This document shows, one piece after another, positions 23,600 through 47,391 of a DNA stretch of 64,000 nucleotides; the stretch's first letter is position 1; every line of letters begins with the position of its first letter. The stretch is from contig WPIO01000006.1 in assembly GCA_009760855.2 (NCBI GenBank), positions 11,371,501 through 11,435,500 on the forward strand, given 5' to 3'. The notes below the pieces were generated by a model that was not told where the DNA came from, made no database searches, and worked only from the letters and a program-made list of their open reading frames with translations. The position numbers and the translations under genes were made by a program. This stretch comes from Cristatella mucedo (taxonomy: Eukaryota > Bryozoa > Phylactolaemata > Cristatellidae).

Positions 23600-24890
23600 G
23601 GTGGTTGTGAGAAACACACCGTGGACCTACGGCTTGAGCGGTCCGGCATTGGAAGAGCACAGCATGTCCAATGCTGTGCAATACTCGACAATAAATGGGC
23701 GAAATGACATCGACATTTTCGGACTCCGTTTAAAATAACTTGTAGAATGTAATGTTCACTAATTCCACGAGAATTAAAGCTTCGAGAAGCCAATTGCTGG
23801 ATTATTTTTAAAAGGTTGCAATGAATTGCACGATTTGCCCGAGGATTAGCAATCGATTGCTGTTCATTGTTCGAAATTGAATGCATATATTGGGTTGGAA
23901 AGAAAGGAGAACACTTAAAAGAGATTTAGCAGTCATACCCAATCTACAACTTTAGATTTGTACAGCCAATTTGTGGTCGATTTGCGTGGATTTCAAAAGA
24001 TTGCTGCATTGGTAAGGGCCGTTTTCGTATATTGAAAGGCACTAACTCGGGGCCAGCACAAGTAATGGCATTTCCGGGGAGCACCCGAAATAAGAGTATA
24101 GCACAGGGAGAAATCTAATTGGGAGCATCGCCTAGCAACTTTCCGTCTATTTGTGACGGTGCATTGTAGATTGCCGCATTTTCCTTTCTCGACTTCCGTG
24201 CTCGATTTTAGCCCCTTTCTTTTCCATGCTGAATATGGTGGATTGGAGTGGATTTCGGTGTCGGCCCGGGCTACTGCAGTCGATTGCATTGCACGAGAAC
24301 GGCCGTGCCGAGTGAAGTTTTTAAGTGCAATTTTCGCAGTTTTTATTGTCCTATGCAAAAACATAAATGGAGCTTTTCGAGTAGGATCTCTTTCGTTTCG
24401 CGATGGAATGCAGTGGATTTCGATGTATGGCAGTGGATTGCAGTATTAGCCCAGGCCACTGCAATATAATTTCAGTGGACTTCGTGAGAACTCGTGAGTG
24501 GAATCGCGCGAAATTTTATGGATACATTTTACATGTAGCCTAGTTTGACTCTAAACTTTTTGGAGCTTTGCGCAGCTGATTTTTGGTGGATTTAAAAGGA
24601 ACCAAAGTGTATTGCGGTACAGGCCTCCGGCGTTGAAGCTCATTTGCATAAGTGCGCATTCGCACACTGACGTGAAATTTGGTGGATAGATAAAATCGAT
24701 CGTTTACTACAATATGCGCCCAAAATTTGAGCTCAGCAATGCCAATGTCTGGTTCATATTAGCCTAATTAGAGTGGATTGCGGTAATTCGTCGAACCCGC
24801 CGCTTGGTTAACGCCCATCGACGTTTTTCCTCAGGGAGAATCCGCCAAATGGCAGGGCTATACAGGACGCTGGAGCGGAGCGAAATCAAT
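23600..24890 (+). repeat. Unnamed degenerate repeat R (largest array)
   Basis: At least five related units are visible: GTGGATTTCGGTGTCGGCCC with GATTGCATTGCACGAGAACG (24,249-24,302), GTGGATTGCAGTATTAGCCC AGGCCACTGCAAT (24,432-24,465), GTGTATTGCGGTACAGGCC (24,607-24,625), GTGAAATTTGGTGGATAGAT (24,673-24,692), and GTGGATTGCGGTAATTCG (24,773-24,790). Spacing is irregular, roughly 100-200 bases. No coding potential is convincing. Confidence 0.5.
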
Positions 24891-27800
24891 TGAACGTTAT
24901 GAGATAGTTTCTAGAGACTTAACATTAATAATGAATGGGGCATTCGTATCAGGGTTACTGAGGAGGCAACTGTTTTTAGACAAGTCTAAATAGCCTGTTC
25001 CGCTGAGCTGTGGGCGGTCGGCGTGCAACTTCGTTCTCTTCAAATTGACGTGCTCGTATTTCATTTTAGACGGGTTCCTGCTGGCGGCTCGCCTTCTGAG
25101 CGGAGCTCTTGGAGATTGAGAGGAATAATTCTTAAGGCAGCCAGAGAGCCTTGGTCTGCAGATGTCGTTTGTCGATGTTGCAGACTTAATGTATTCTCCA
25201 GAAGGGACAATCAAGTTTTCTTTGACGGGACTAGGATAGCTGCTAGAATGGCTGCTGCTCTCCTTTGGCATGCGCATTTATTGACTTCTAGCATTTCACA
25301 TTCTTCGTTTCATTCATTCCTTTCACTCTTCATTGCACACGAAGTTATCTAAAATGAAATTTCCAGTTAAAAGGGGATTGTAAGGTTAGAAGTTTCTAAA
25401 CAAGCAAGCCATCCAGGCAGTTTTCAATGAGCTCGCCGAGGCACGCTACCTCAGGCTCTCCCAATTATGGGACAACTTCCGGGGCAGCTTAATAGTAGCC
25501 TACCGGAAGTGCGCTTCGCCACGGACCTCAAAAGCTTTCCAAATTTCTTTTAAAGAGGTCTGCTAATAGATTAAGCGACGAGTTAGTCATAAAAAGGTTT
25601 AAATATAGCAATTTCATATGGAGTTCAAGGGAGTTTTAAGGAGCAGGTTTCGAATAAGATCATTACCTTGGGCCACTCCCCAAGGTAAAGATCCCCTCAG
25701 GTCGAGGTTTAGCGCACGCCCCCACCAAATAGCAAAGTCTTGGCCACGCCACTGGCCACTTTTGAGGAGCTACCAGTGTCCCGGGGACGGAGTACAAAAC
25801 AGGCGCCAGCGGCCCGTCGCTTCCGGCCCACCGCTAAAGCCTCTCTCCGCGTATGGCTCTCATGGAGAGCTAGAGGGCTTTTTTCTTTTATGACGTTGGC
25901 GATCCGGCCTTAAACGGTCCGGCAGCGTTTCACTACTGGAAATGAGAGCTGGAATTAGCTGCTGGTACTGGCTCATGAGGCATCCGGCTTCGCGATGAAG
26001 CAGAGGTGTACTTCCGAGTTTTTCCAAAAGATGAGGTATGGCAAACCTCCGCGCAGGGTTAAAATGCCCGAGTTGTGGGCCTTCGGTGAGCACCTGCGCG
26101 GCGGTTCCCCTGCAGGCGGATTCGCGATTCAGGGTCTAAGGAGCAGCGAGGTCGGGGCAGCGAGCATTCGGGACATGCAGCTTTAGGCTCTACAAAATGG
26201 AGACTCATGACTTTTTTTTAGAGAGGCGGAAGGTCAGTTCTGGGGGGGGGGCACTCCCATGGCAGGATGCAGATCAAAGCGGGCTTCCTCAAGCGACTAG
26301 CATTACTTACTCCCGAGTGGCTACCATACTTGCATTGGGGGGGGGGGGTACGGAAGAGGTATTCCAGGCGGAGCAGCTCCCACCCCCGATATGGCTTCAG
26401 TATGCGTCACCGCCGTGCTTGCGAGATTAAGAGAAGAGCTAAAACATACATTATTTTGCAGGTTGACACTTTGCGTGTCACCACTAATCCGCACGGTCGA
26501 TGTTACAAAGCATCTGTACAGCATCGGGAAAGAAGAGGTTTTCTGAGGAAGCAACGTCATTATTATTGCATTCGTTCCGGCGGCATCGTCTCTTAGGCGC
26601 TCCAGTTCCAAGTTTTTCTTCCGGGGACGAAAACCTTTTCTAAACACTCCTAATAAGGAATTGCAAGAACATAGGAATTTTATAATCGGCTTGATAAGCT
26701 ACTGAACAGAGGTAACCAACCGATAAGTACTTTGATGATTTGCTACGCAACGAAAATACATGTTCCAGAATGAGTATCCTGCAGTTTTTTTTTACCTGAC
26801 CTTCGTAGCATCACGAGAAATGCACCCGCTGTGGGTCCAAAACGTCACTTTATTGCTAGCGTCGTGTAGCCCAAGCTACAGTATACATACTGACCCTAGC
26901 AAGTCGACTCAAGATCCTACCACATTTAGTCATTCCGTCCTTGGTGACTCTGTCCTGGCACAGATTTCGAGCCTCATGGGAAATCTTTCCAGCAAGCAGC
27001 AGAAGCCACACGTTCAGTACTCACCATGGCTTCCGGCTGACGGCCAATTGCTGTCATAGCATTTTACTAAGAATGCTATGAGCACTGTCAGGCAATAACA
27101 ATTAAGCATTCAGTCGCTTTAGTAGTTGGGCAAATTGAGAAGAAAGCACATCCACGCTCTATAAAGTAATTTCAACGTTGCTGACGTTGTGCAAGGTTCT
27201 TAATTGATAGCAATGGCTTCCAACAGGTTCTCAGGACGTAGTACCGGCAGCCTTGTCCTGCGTATGGATCCCATGGAGGCACAGATGTAGTGTGAGCAAG
27301 CAACTTGGAGAATGGAAGGCGCCGATAAATAGCATTTGTCGTCACTATTTCTAGAAAGTGCACTAGCGTGTCTACGTCTGAAATCACGCAGCTGGCGAAG
27401 GTTTTCAGCTTAAAAAAAAGCTGGCCAAACGCAATACAAAAGGAAAGTGCAACTGCCATTCGGCAACGGTCCAATGTCTGGTGCCAAGTTCGAGAGAGCA
27501 AACAGCTGGAGTGCCACAGCGGCCACCAGCAGAGTGAAGCATCGTCTTCTCTAGGACATCGTGGCCGGCTACCAATGTGAAACGCCGTGATTCAGATGCT
27601 GCGGGCAGTCTGGCCACTGCGACCACATACAGGCGAGTCGTCTGCCAACTGAATATGAATTTCAACGCTGAGAAAAGTTCTTATCGAGAGCTGCACTAGT
27701 CCTTTGTATATGATGACGATTTCTCTTCAGCCTATCCTCGACTGAGCTCTGCTGTGCATGATTAGCCATCAGAGGGCTGCAACGGGTTAACAGAAATTCA

Positions 27801-27980
27801 AACGTAAAAGACGACTACACGTTTCACACACACACAAAATATCAGGAAACGAAGGCACGTTAGAGTAGAACCGTAGCCACCAGCTACTACAGCGCACATG
27901 CATCGTCAGTGGCGTCCTGCACTGGTCCCGTGGCTGTATTTACCTGGTGGTAAATACACCAAAAGCTCTTATGTAAGCAG
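24891..27980. other. No recognised gene
   Basis: About 3 kb without conserved exons or LINE/SINE pieces that I can identify. Small G runs occur at 26,241-26,250 and 26,337-26,348. Open frames of 80-130 codons (24,897-25,277 minus, 26,760-27,059 plus, 27,172-27,665 minus) show no domain or splice consistency. Confidence 0.4.
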
Positions 27981-27983
27981 CCC

Positions 27984-28132
27984 GTGCTGGTTTAGCCCAG
28001 TGGTTAAGGCACTAGCCCCAAACCAAGGTCACCGCGAATGCATTTAATGCCCGAGGTCGTCGGCCCGAGCCTCGTGGCATATGCGAATGGCGTGAGTAGA
28101 GATTAGGCTCTCTTATGGCACTATACAAATTA
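27984..28132 (+). repeat. SINE family 2, full length
   Basis: GCTGGTTTAGCCCAGTGGTT AAGGCACTAGCCCC, CGGCCCGAGCCTCGTGGC, then GAGTAGAGATTAGGCTCTCT TATGGCACTATACAAATTAA. It contains an ACCGCGAATGCATTTAATGC middle segment also found in the copies at 583-765 and 51,150-51,283, defining a longer subfamily. Confidence 0.85.
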
Positions 28133-28318
28133 ATTTTTTTATGTATTTATTTATTTTACAGGGGGTCTGTCAATATCGATGACTCGTACGACCAAGGGAC
28201 TTCTACAATACAAGAAAATTGGCTCATACAAAAACACACTGCCACAAAAGTCTTAATGCATCCGGATCGATGCATGGCGTTGTCAGAACCAGGCTGCTAG
28301 CAGGTGCAGCCACTTGGG

Positions 28319-28707
28319 CAGAGGTCGGCAAACTCCGGCCTTTAGGCCAGATACGACCTAGCTGGTACTCCAGTCCGACCTAACACCCCCCCAGTTATTT
28401 ATTGTTGGATCCGGCCTTATTGAATTGTCGAGGTTTTGTTCCCCTTCAGTACTGCTGGCTGCAGCTCTGTGACCCGTGTTTATTTTTTATAACTGTCAGG
28501 CACTCCTCGCACGAAACAGAAGCATCTGACGGGAGAGGGGTGATCAATCTCTACCCTTATAAATGCCGTCTATTTCGACAGTTAGCTTGTTCGGCTGACC
28601 ACACCCACTCGGTAGGGCCGGTGGAGTGGGCGTGGTTTCTTCTGGCCTAGTATGCCTTATTGATCTCCTGAAATGGCATAGTAGTCGGAAAAGTTCGCCA
28701 ACCCCTG
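28319..28707. mobile_element. Non-autonomous hAT-like element (MITE), 389 bp
   Basis: The left end is CAGAGGTCGGCAAACTCCGG and the right end, read on the minus strand, is CAGGGGTTGGCGAACTTTTC. These match in 13 of the first 16 positions and have the CAG..GGT.GGCAAAC form typical of hAT/Charlie terminal repeats. Flanking 8-mers (28,311-28,318 CACTTGGG and 28,708-28,715 CATAAGGG) could be a decayed 8-bp target duplication. No transposase lies within. Confidence 0.65.
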
Positions 28708-29330
28708 CATAAGGGGGACCCCAACTAGAACTAGGGCAAATGTGATGCTCTGGTATCCAGATTCCGTGAAAACCTGGTTAGCTCCTAACAAATTAAGGAC
28801 TTGCTTTTTAAAAATACAGATCGGTCACAGCAGACCTGCAGGAGGATGTAAAAGGATGTAAACCGCATGTAAAAAATGTTTACCCCTAGCGATAAGATCC
28901 TGCAACTTCTGGGTTTACCGGCCAGTGCTTTGTATATGTGAGTAATAGTCAAATACTCAATATGCACAATGCATGATCTATATTATGCTTAATGCAAACT
29001 AAGTCGTTATAATGTAATGTTTCTGTGTCTATAGTTCCACAAAGCCACAAAGACTAAATAGTGTTATGCAGGCGAGTTTTCTATACTGCACTCAAAGCCT
29101 GGGTGGCTTTCGGTACGCACACGGTAGCCAACAGACTTCAATCTCACGTAACAAAGGGAAAGTGAGAAGCATAGCAGAGTCAGGAGAGCAGTTGAGGTAG
29201 TCAGTAGCATAGAAGTAGCAGTTCAGGACCACTGAAAAGGATGAGCCGTGGTCGGCAGCAAAAGAGTAGTTGTCGTTGCACAAGAATCGTGGATGCGAGT
29301 TCCACAGTCTTAAGACCTTCAGAGCAAAAG

Positions 29331-29863
<533 letters not shown>

Positions 29864-31930
29864 GGTCAGAGCAAGAATTCCACCCTGTATCCGTTGATCG
29901 ACCGGAAGCCATTTGAGCTCCTTAAGCATCTGGGATTTGTTGACTAGCCTTTCAGCTATATTCATCACCAGCTTCACAGGTTTACTGGGTTTTATCGATA
30001 GTCAAGCCGAGACGGAATTGCAAGTAGTCTAGCCTGGAGAGAACCAGGGAGATAGCTAGAACTTTAGCAAGCCACTGTAGTAGACAACACAGACAGGGAT
30101 CGAACATGATGTCTAGCTGTGAGGCAGTCTTCTCAATTAAACTTTTAAACTTTAAGCGATCACTCAAGAAGGCACCTAAATTTCGAGCACATGGTGACGG
30201 TAGCACCACACTACCACCAACTAGAAAAGCCAAGTCTCCTAGTCCAGCCACACGCTTGGTGTCCTATGAGTAGGAGTTCGGTTTTGTCATTGTTCAGTTT
30301 AAGGAATTTGGTGGATATCAAGGATCGCATGTCTAGATGCAAGAACTCGGTTTAACAGTCGTTGATGCAGGCAGATTCCGACGGTCTAAATAAAGAAATA
30401 CAGCTAGGAGTCGTCAGCATAGAAGTGATGGCCGATTCCATCGGTCCGAGTCACTCATCCCCACAGGCTCGGTATAAGTAGAGAACAGAAAAGGATCGAG
30501 ATATGACCCTTCTGGAGCTCCACATGTGACTGGTCTGCTGGATGAGACTTGACCACCACACGACATGCATTGAGCACAATCAGAAAAATATGATTCAATC
30601 AGGCCGGCACCTCATCTGTCAAATCGACCGTTGTTCTCAATCGTTTAAGTAGGATATCGTGATTCAAAGTGTCAAACGCAGTTGATAGATCAAGCAGTTA
30701 CAGAACAGTAACATTAGCATCATTGCTGCTGCTTAGGATGTCGTTGGTCACAGGAGTAGCAGTTCCAGTGGAGTGACTTGAATCCCGACTTAAATTTTTC
30801 CCGATAGTCCTTCCTTATTAATGCGTTACACAAGCCACTAAGCGACAATGTTTTCGAGAGTCTTGGACAAAAATGAAAGAAGGGTGACTGTGCGATAGTT
30901 TGCTGAGATCTTCGAATCCAATCCAGGCTCTTTTAAGTATTCGTCCAACGATGACCGATTTAATGACTTACGATCAACCCCTTTGTTCAATGAAGCATTA
31001 AAAATCTGAGTTATGGCCAGACTACGTTTTGTCTGCCAGTGAAGACCACAAAGGGAGGATATAGGATCTTCAGGAGACGAGCTCTTTATACTAGACATTA
31101 TTAAGGTCGCCACTTCATATACAGAAACTTCGACAAGTTTCTTAAAGGATATCACAGGTTGCAACTAACTACAGGATGCAACTAAACTAACACTTGCTTT
31201 AGTCAGAGGGGGCTTTGTGGAGAGGCACGAATATGTGCGAATATTTCAAAGCACGCAGCAAGGTTAGAGGGCAGACCTCCTTTACGATCACGAGATCCAG
31301 AACATAGTCACCGATATGAGCCACATGAAGTTCTCCAGACAGTCAAGAAATGATCAGACCTGACTGCTGCTATGGTCGTAGTCACGTACATGCAAAAGTC
31401 TCCAATCAACAGCAGCATGTCAAACACGAATATTTTGGTGAGCAACTCCAAAAACTCTTCCATAAACAAGGTTCGACAGCCAAAAGAGATATCATCTATG
31501 AAATACACGGTTTTTGATGAGGGAATCCGATAGCAACTGATTCAAACGATGGCCCATGCAAAAACCTGCAAACCTGCACGCCTGATAGCCAAGCGATTCA
31601 AGAACAACGACAGCAGCCCTGTCACCCATCTTTTCAGACCACGCGGTCTGAAAAGATGAGAATCCAGGTGGGATGTGGTCGCAGGTAAGCAGCAGCAACC
31701 GAAGCACAGGGCATCATCAATGTCTGTCAGCAGAAACGCACCGAGCCACTGCTGGACAGCCTGGTTGCCAATAAGCAGCCCTTGGGTTATTAGTGAGCTG
31801 ACATTTGACAGGCAGAATTTTGAGGCTAGCCCATGCCTCCGGGAGGCAGATTGAAAGAATTGGGGCTGCAGCAAGCATGGTTAGCATTTGCCGGCCTACT
31901 TGCGACTGCACGTCCAAGTAGATAGAGCAT

Positions 31931-32386
31931 TTACTGGTGGTCTAACGCCTCTAAGAAAAGTATCAACTGCTTGAGACCGATTAAGCAACCAGCATGCTTA
32001 GCCGGAATGGCACTCAGGTAACTAGTGGAGTTGGCTGGAACCTCACAAGTTGGGACACAAGTCGCCTATTATCCAAAGATCGGTAAATTTGTTATTTGCA
32101 GACAGGTTTGAATTACTTGTTTCCTTTAATAAAGGATCCTTCAAAACTTTAGATCTCATTTCTAACATGTCTGTTTTATGAAAGGTACTCTAAACGCACA
32201 TTTGATTGCTGGACCAATTGGATAATTATTTTCTTGATCTTCCACCTGAAGGCTAGATGACAGCCATTTTAAGATACAAATTATAGTATTGATCAAGGCA
32301 CAGCTCGGAATAAGCAAATGTGTGGCCAATCATAAGATTTACTATATTAAACTTACATTCTTCGGTCAGTAGCATGGCCTATAGTA
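31931..32386. other. No recognised gene
   Basis: Possibly the 5' untranslated part of the family A LINE. No conserved protein sequence was found. Confidence 0.35.
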
Positions 32387-32387
32387 A

Positions 32388-32460
32388 TAATAATAATACA
32401 TTTGACAAAGCGCCCTCAGAGAACTCAATCTCTTTCTAGGCGCTTTACATTTGCTGATTG
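32388..32460 (-). repeat. LINE family B 3' tail
   Basis: AATAATAATAATACATTTGA C, then GCGCCCTCAGAGAACTCAAT CTCTTTCTAGGCGCTTTACA. Reverse complement of the family tail. Confidence 0.85.
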
Positions 32461-32809
32461 CTACATCTGGCCAACCAGAGCCTGAACTGGTGCTATACCG
32501 GTGGGCTGTGAGTTTGAAAGAGCTTTAATAGGCCTTTGTGGCACCTTGAAAGAAGCCAATTAGGACATCATCAGGAGAATCATGGTGTCTTGACAATGTG
32601 CTCTATGCAAACCACTTCTTAATGTAGTCAATAGATTTAAGTGCCCCCAATTGGCCAGAAGCATACCCTCTGTACAGAAGATGAATGCGCACAAAGGAAA
32701 TTTAAGTTTCTGCTCAATCGAAGTCTCTTAGTGTATACTTTGTCTGACCTTCGGGCATATTTAGGATATAAAAGACACCTGCCTAGGGCTAGGCTGAACA
32801 TTATTATTA

Positions 32810-33770
32810 ACAATAATAATACATTTGACTGGCGCCCTCAGAAAACTCAAATCTCTGTAGGAACATTTGCTGCAAAGGAAGCACGATCGAACGGTTAGTC
32901 GTAGCATGCTCAATAAACAACAAGAATAAAATGGTTAGGGTGACATGCACATGGTCAGCATGCAAGCATGGTTAGTGGCAGCGTGGACAAGTGTCAGCAC
33001 ACATAAGAACATACAGGATGAATCACAGGGATGCACTAAATGCTTCATAAATATATACTTTTAGTTTATTTTTAAATGTGGTCAAGTCAGGAGATGTCGT
33101 GACACAAGTCGGGAGTGAGTTCCAGGCTTTGAAGCATACAGAGTAAAGGTACGGTCTACAGAGGATTGGAGGTTCGTACGAGGTATAGGTAAACGATTAA
33201 ATTCCGAAAAACGGGTGGTGCGATGCTTAGCCTCGTGGGGAAGTAGATCTAATAGGAAGGATGGAGCTAAAGAACAAAGGGACCTAAAAGTGAGTCACAA
33301 AGCCTTGAAGTTAACGATTTGCCTGACTGGGGGCCAGTGCAGGTCAGTGAGAAGTGGTGAGATGTGGCAACCGCGACACCCACGGCAGACAAGCCTAGCT
33401 GCAGAGTTTTTGCACCAGCTGAAAGCATCTGAGTGCATAGGCCGGTAGGCCAGCAAGCGGTGAGTTACAGAAGTCAAGACAGGAAGTCATAAATGCACGG
33501 ACCAACTTAGATGTGGTTTCCCTGCCTAAACAAGCCCAAATTTTAGCATTGTTATGTTGCTGAAAGTAGGCAGACGAGTGTGGTTCTGATATAGTCGTCT
33601 AATGAAAGGTCACTTTGGAACATGACATTTAGATTTGATGGACAGATTGAACAGGACGTATGCTGGTAGAGCCGATCGTGAGCGTTAACCTTTCAATTTC
33701 TGAATCACATTTGGTTTGCCCGTAACTAGTAAGTGTAGTTTTATCATCATTCAATATAAGAAAGTTTGCT
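32810..33770 (-). repeat. LINE family B, C-terminal RT region and 3' UTR
   Basis: Minus-strand reading gives the family B C-terminus: LQLVQNSAARLVCRG-like (33,420-33,375), ISPLLTDLHWPPVRQIVNFK AL (33,360-33,295), PIPRTNLQSSVD-like and the TSPDLTTFKNKLK end, followed by the 3' UTR and tail near 32,815. It carries stops and small indels. Confidence 0.85.
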
Positions 33771-34109
33771 GCCACCCATTAGATGCCTAGCTTGCCAGTC
33801 AGCTGCTGCTAGCTAACCCTTAGCATAACCTTTTGTTAGCCCGGATGCAGGCAATTCGTCGTGCACAGGTAAGAATAATTAAGCTAGAATGTGCTGCTGA
33901 AACGCTTGTGCTCTTTTAGCACCAACAACTTGATTCAACCAGCTTGTGAAGTGAGCCCTAAAAGTCAGCTTTTCAAACACAATGGTAGGGCTGCCTCTTG
34001 AGCAGAGCTCCCCACCCATTCATTACCTGGGTGCAGCTCGTGTACGAAGGAGAGCTGGCTAGTTCTCTGGGCATTTCTCGCAGCACACTCACAACTAGGC
34101 CTTTAAGGT

Positions 34110-34285
34110 TGGTGAGCCGTGGTGGCACACTGGGTAAGGCAGCTGCTTTTCACGACCTCGGTGAGGAGATCGCACTTTCGATTCCTGCGGTGGGCGATCC
34201 TTCATCGCCGCTGCAAGCAGTGGTGATAGCCGAAAAGGCTCACCTGTCGCTATACAAAAGAGGCTGCTAAATCAGCTATTATTCT
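34110..34285 (+). repeat. SINE family 1, full length
   Basis: GTGGTGGCACACTGGGTAAG G (A box), TTTCGATTCCTGCGGTGGGC (B box with an altered start), the CGCTGCAAGCAGTGGTGATA GCC stem and AAAAGAGGCTGCTAAATCAG C tail. Confidence 0.85.
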
Positions 34286-34483
34286 TTAAGGTAAAATTAA
34301 AATCCGCAACGAGCTATATACGTGTCAGCTCGCCCCCAAATTCCGGTCATCCGTTTCTCAGTTGCAGTTATTAAAGAAGCGCTCGCTTAGCATTACTGCA
34401 CATAAACATAGTTAATTATGCAGAACAACATAAATCACAAAAAAATTAATAAGTTTATATAGAGGCTACTCCCTGTCATCTAG

Positions 34484-34621
34484 ATCTTCGTTGATCGCGA
34501 AAATAGGTCCCTCGGAAAAACATTGCTACTGTCTGACTTCGATGAAGATAATCTCAATCCTGAAGTGTGCATGCCGATTCGTGAAAATCCGGACTTGATT
34601 GAAGAGCAGCAGAGCCCGTGA
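34484..34621 (+). CDS. Candidate terminal exon of an unidentified gene
   Basis: A pyrimidine-rich acceptor (CTACTCCCTGTCATCTAG) stands directly before a 45-codon open stretch that ends in TGA. It begins IFVDRENRSLGKTLLLSDFD and then continues with EDNLNPEVCMPIRENPDLIE and EQQSP. The acidic, low-repeat composition looks like the C-terminus of a soluble protein. I do not recognise the family and found no upstream exon, so it could also be a transposon-derived fragment. It lies on the opposite strand to CWC25, between a SINE and a LINE tail. Confidence 0.33.
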   Translation: MFVDRENRSLGKTLLLSDFDEDNLNPEVCMPIRENPDLIEEQQSP

Positions 34622-34787
34622 TTATGCAGTAACTAAGGCGACTGACTGAGTCACCCCCTGCCCTCTACTCCAGCTTATTAGCAGACCGCAGGTGTGTTCT
34701 TGCACCACTCTACTATGCACACCACAATATCCAAGCAATTTGCAACCCATACTTCTAATCAGCCCTTGATTATTGCTTCCTTACAGC

Positions 34788-34856
34788 GACTCATTAAGTG
34801 CCCCTAACGAGACTTGGTTCTCTGACGTGCTAAATAAACTACCTATTGGATTATTA
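34788..34856 (+). repeat. Diverged LINE 3' tail
   Basis: AAGTGCCCCTAACGAGACTT GGTTCTCTGACGTGCTAAAT then GGATTATTATTG resembles the family B tail with many substitutions. Confidence 0.55.
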
Positions 34857-35004
34857 TTGCAAAGACGGTATGTAAACTTCTAAACAAACTTATCAAACCA
34901 CATTATATTTGATGGACACAAGTTCATTGTAGCGTTGCTCTCGTCCATAGGCTGTCATTATGAAGTATGCGGTTTTAGAAAAAGGGGTGCCAAAAATAGA
35001 GAAC

Positions 35005-35100
35005 ATTATAATAATAATAATAATAATAATAACACATTTATATAACACTCTAAGAGAACTTGATCTCTTCCTGGGCACTTTAAATATGCTGCAATGGAAG
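35005..35100 (-). repeat. LINE family B 3' tail
   Basis: An (ATA)n run is followed by ACATTTATATAACACTCTAA GAGAACTTGATCTCTTCCTG GGCACTTTAA, the reverse complement of the tail. Confidence 0.8.
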
Positions 35101-35132
35101 CATGCCCATACAGTGCTCCTACCACACAGGCA

Positions 35133-35239
<107 letters not shown>

Positions 35240-35606
35240 CCAGAACACACACAAACACTGCATGCAGACACACAGAGAACCTGCCAGAAGCAAAAGCAGA
35301 GAGTACACCGACGACGAAAAAGCAGTGAGCAAATGGCGGCGGACACTAGCAGTGAGCTTCGGTTGGTTGCCAGGGGTTGCTAAGAGACAAGGATCGAAAG
35401 AGAACAACAGGCTTCCAGATTCCTTGCTCCGCAGTACTGGCAACGCCCATTGCCCAAAAGGTTTCGAGGGGCGACCTGTAAACTTGTGCGAGTCAGCTGA
35501 GGACACAAGGCCCCCATAAAGCAACAGCGAATCTTCGAAAGGTCAGCGTTACACACGGGTCGTCAGTTCGATCGTGCACTGCAGTCGAGCACACCAGCAT
35601 ACTCAC

Positions 35607-46259
<10,653 letters not shown>

Positions 46260-46849
46260 CTACAAGGAGGCTGCACGTACAGGCTGCAGCAGCGAACTGC
46301 TCGCACTGCTGGCGCTAGCTGATGGGGAGGGCTAGCTACGACAGCAGGCCGGATTGCGAGCAAAACACAGAATGGTCAACAGAAGTGAGGCATGGATGGC
46401 GAGACACCTTGGGCTCGCCAAGCGACTTCTTCAGTGGATAAATTCCGGTGGCAAAATCAATTTTTTCTCTTTGCAAAGAAATATTATACTCAGAACAGCG
46501 ACCAGCTGCAGCAACCGGCGCTAAGACTGCAGCCTCTTTAATCCTTATCGATGCCTTTCCATAAAAAAGACTGTATGCTTTCGTCACGCGGTAGTAACCT
46601 TTCGCATTTACGCGGGCTCGCTTTCACGTGCGTTTGAAAGGGCTGCGAATGCTGACTTTATAACTAGCCTCTGATAATGCCTCCGTGCTAGTAAAGTGCC
46701 GCCGCTGGGTCTTGCTTGCGTCGCTACATTAGTCAACATTCGTTCGTTCATTCATTCAGTCACTCGATTGCCCTAGGCCACAGACGAATTCTGCACATTC
46801 GTAGCAGCATCGGCAGTCAGTCTCTTCTAAAGAATTCCGTCAACAAGAA

Positions 46850-47391
46850 TGTCGGCTATGCGGCGGTGCAGCATCCCCTACAAAGACGAGGCGTTGGGCG
46901 AAGGGGAGAGCGCATCGTCGTCGTAGCGCCGGGAGATGGCTAATCGCCGCACGATCTACGGGCGGTCAGAGTGACGCGCGGACGCAAGCTGAGCGAAGCG
47001 AAGAAGGCTGGACAGCTCTCAGCGGCACGCTCAAGTTGCAAGAGCCAACCTAGCCGCACCGCAAGAACAACGCCAGCAGGAACGCGTACCCTTAAATAAT
47101 AAGTCACAGACCAGTTAACCAACAACTCGTGTTTTATGATGAAGCGGAGACTAACTTAAAGAATTCCAAACAGGCTAGCGCAAGTATGCCAATCATACCC
47201 GCTTATTTGCTCCCTGACTAGCTGCTTCATTTTGTCTTTCTCCGTTTTGTCGACCATTCTCGGGACGGCGCGCCCGCGGCAATCGAAACCCCGACCTTGA
47301 ACGGTGTACCGCCGTAACGAAGACTGAGCAGCTAATGTTGTTTGCGTCGTAATACGTGTCAGTCATCGCATAGCCTCGTGTCTAAACGTCA
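46850..47391. promoter_or_regulatory. GC-rich putative divergent promoter of DAP and CWC25
   Basis: CpG-rich sequence directly upstream of the DAP start codon and on the 5' side of the known CWC25 exons, which run the other way. A strong minus-strand donor (GACGAGAA|GTAAGC at 47,659) suggests a minus-strand 5' exon nearby. A shared promoter is inferred from geometry, not from a recognised core motif. Confidence 0.35.
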
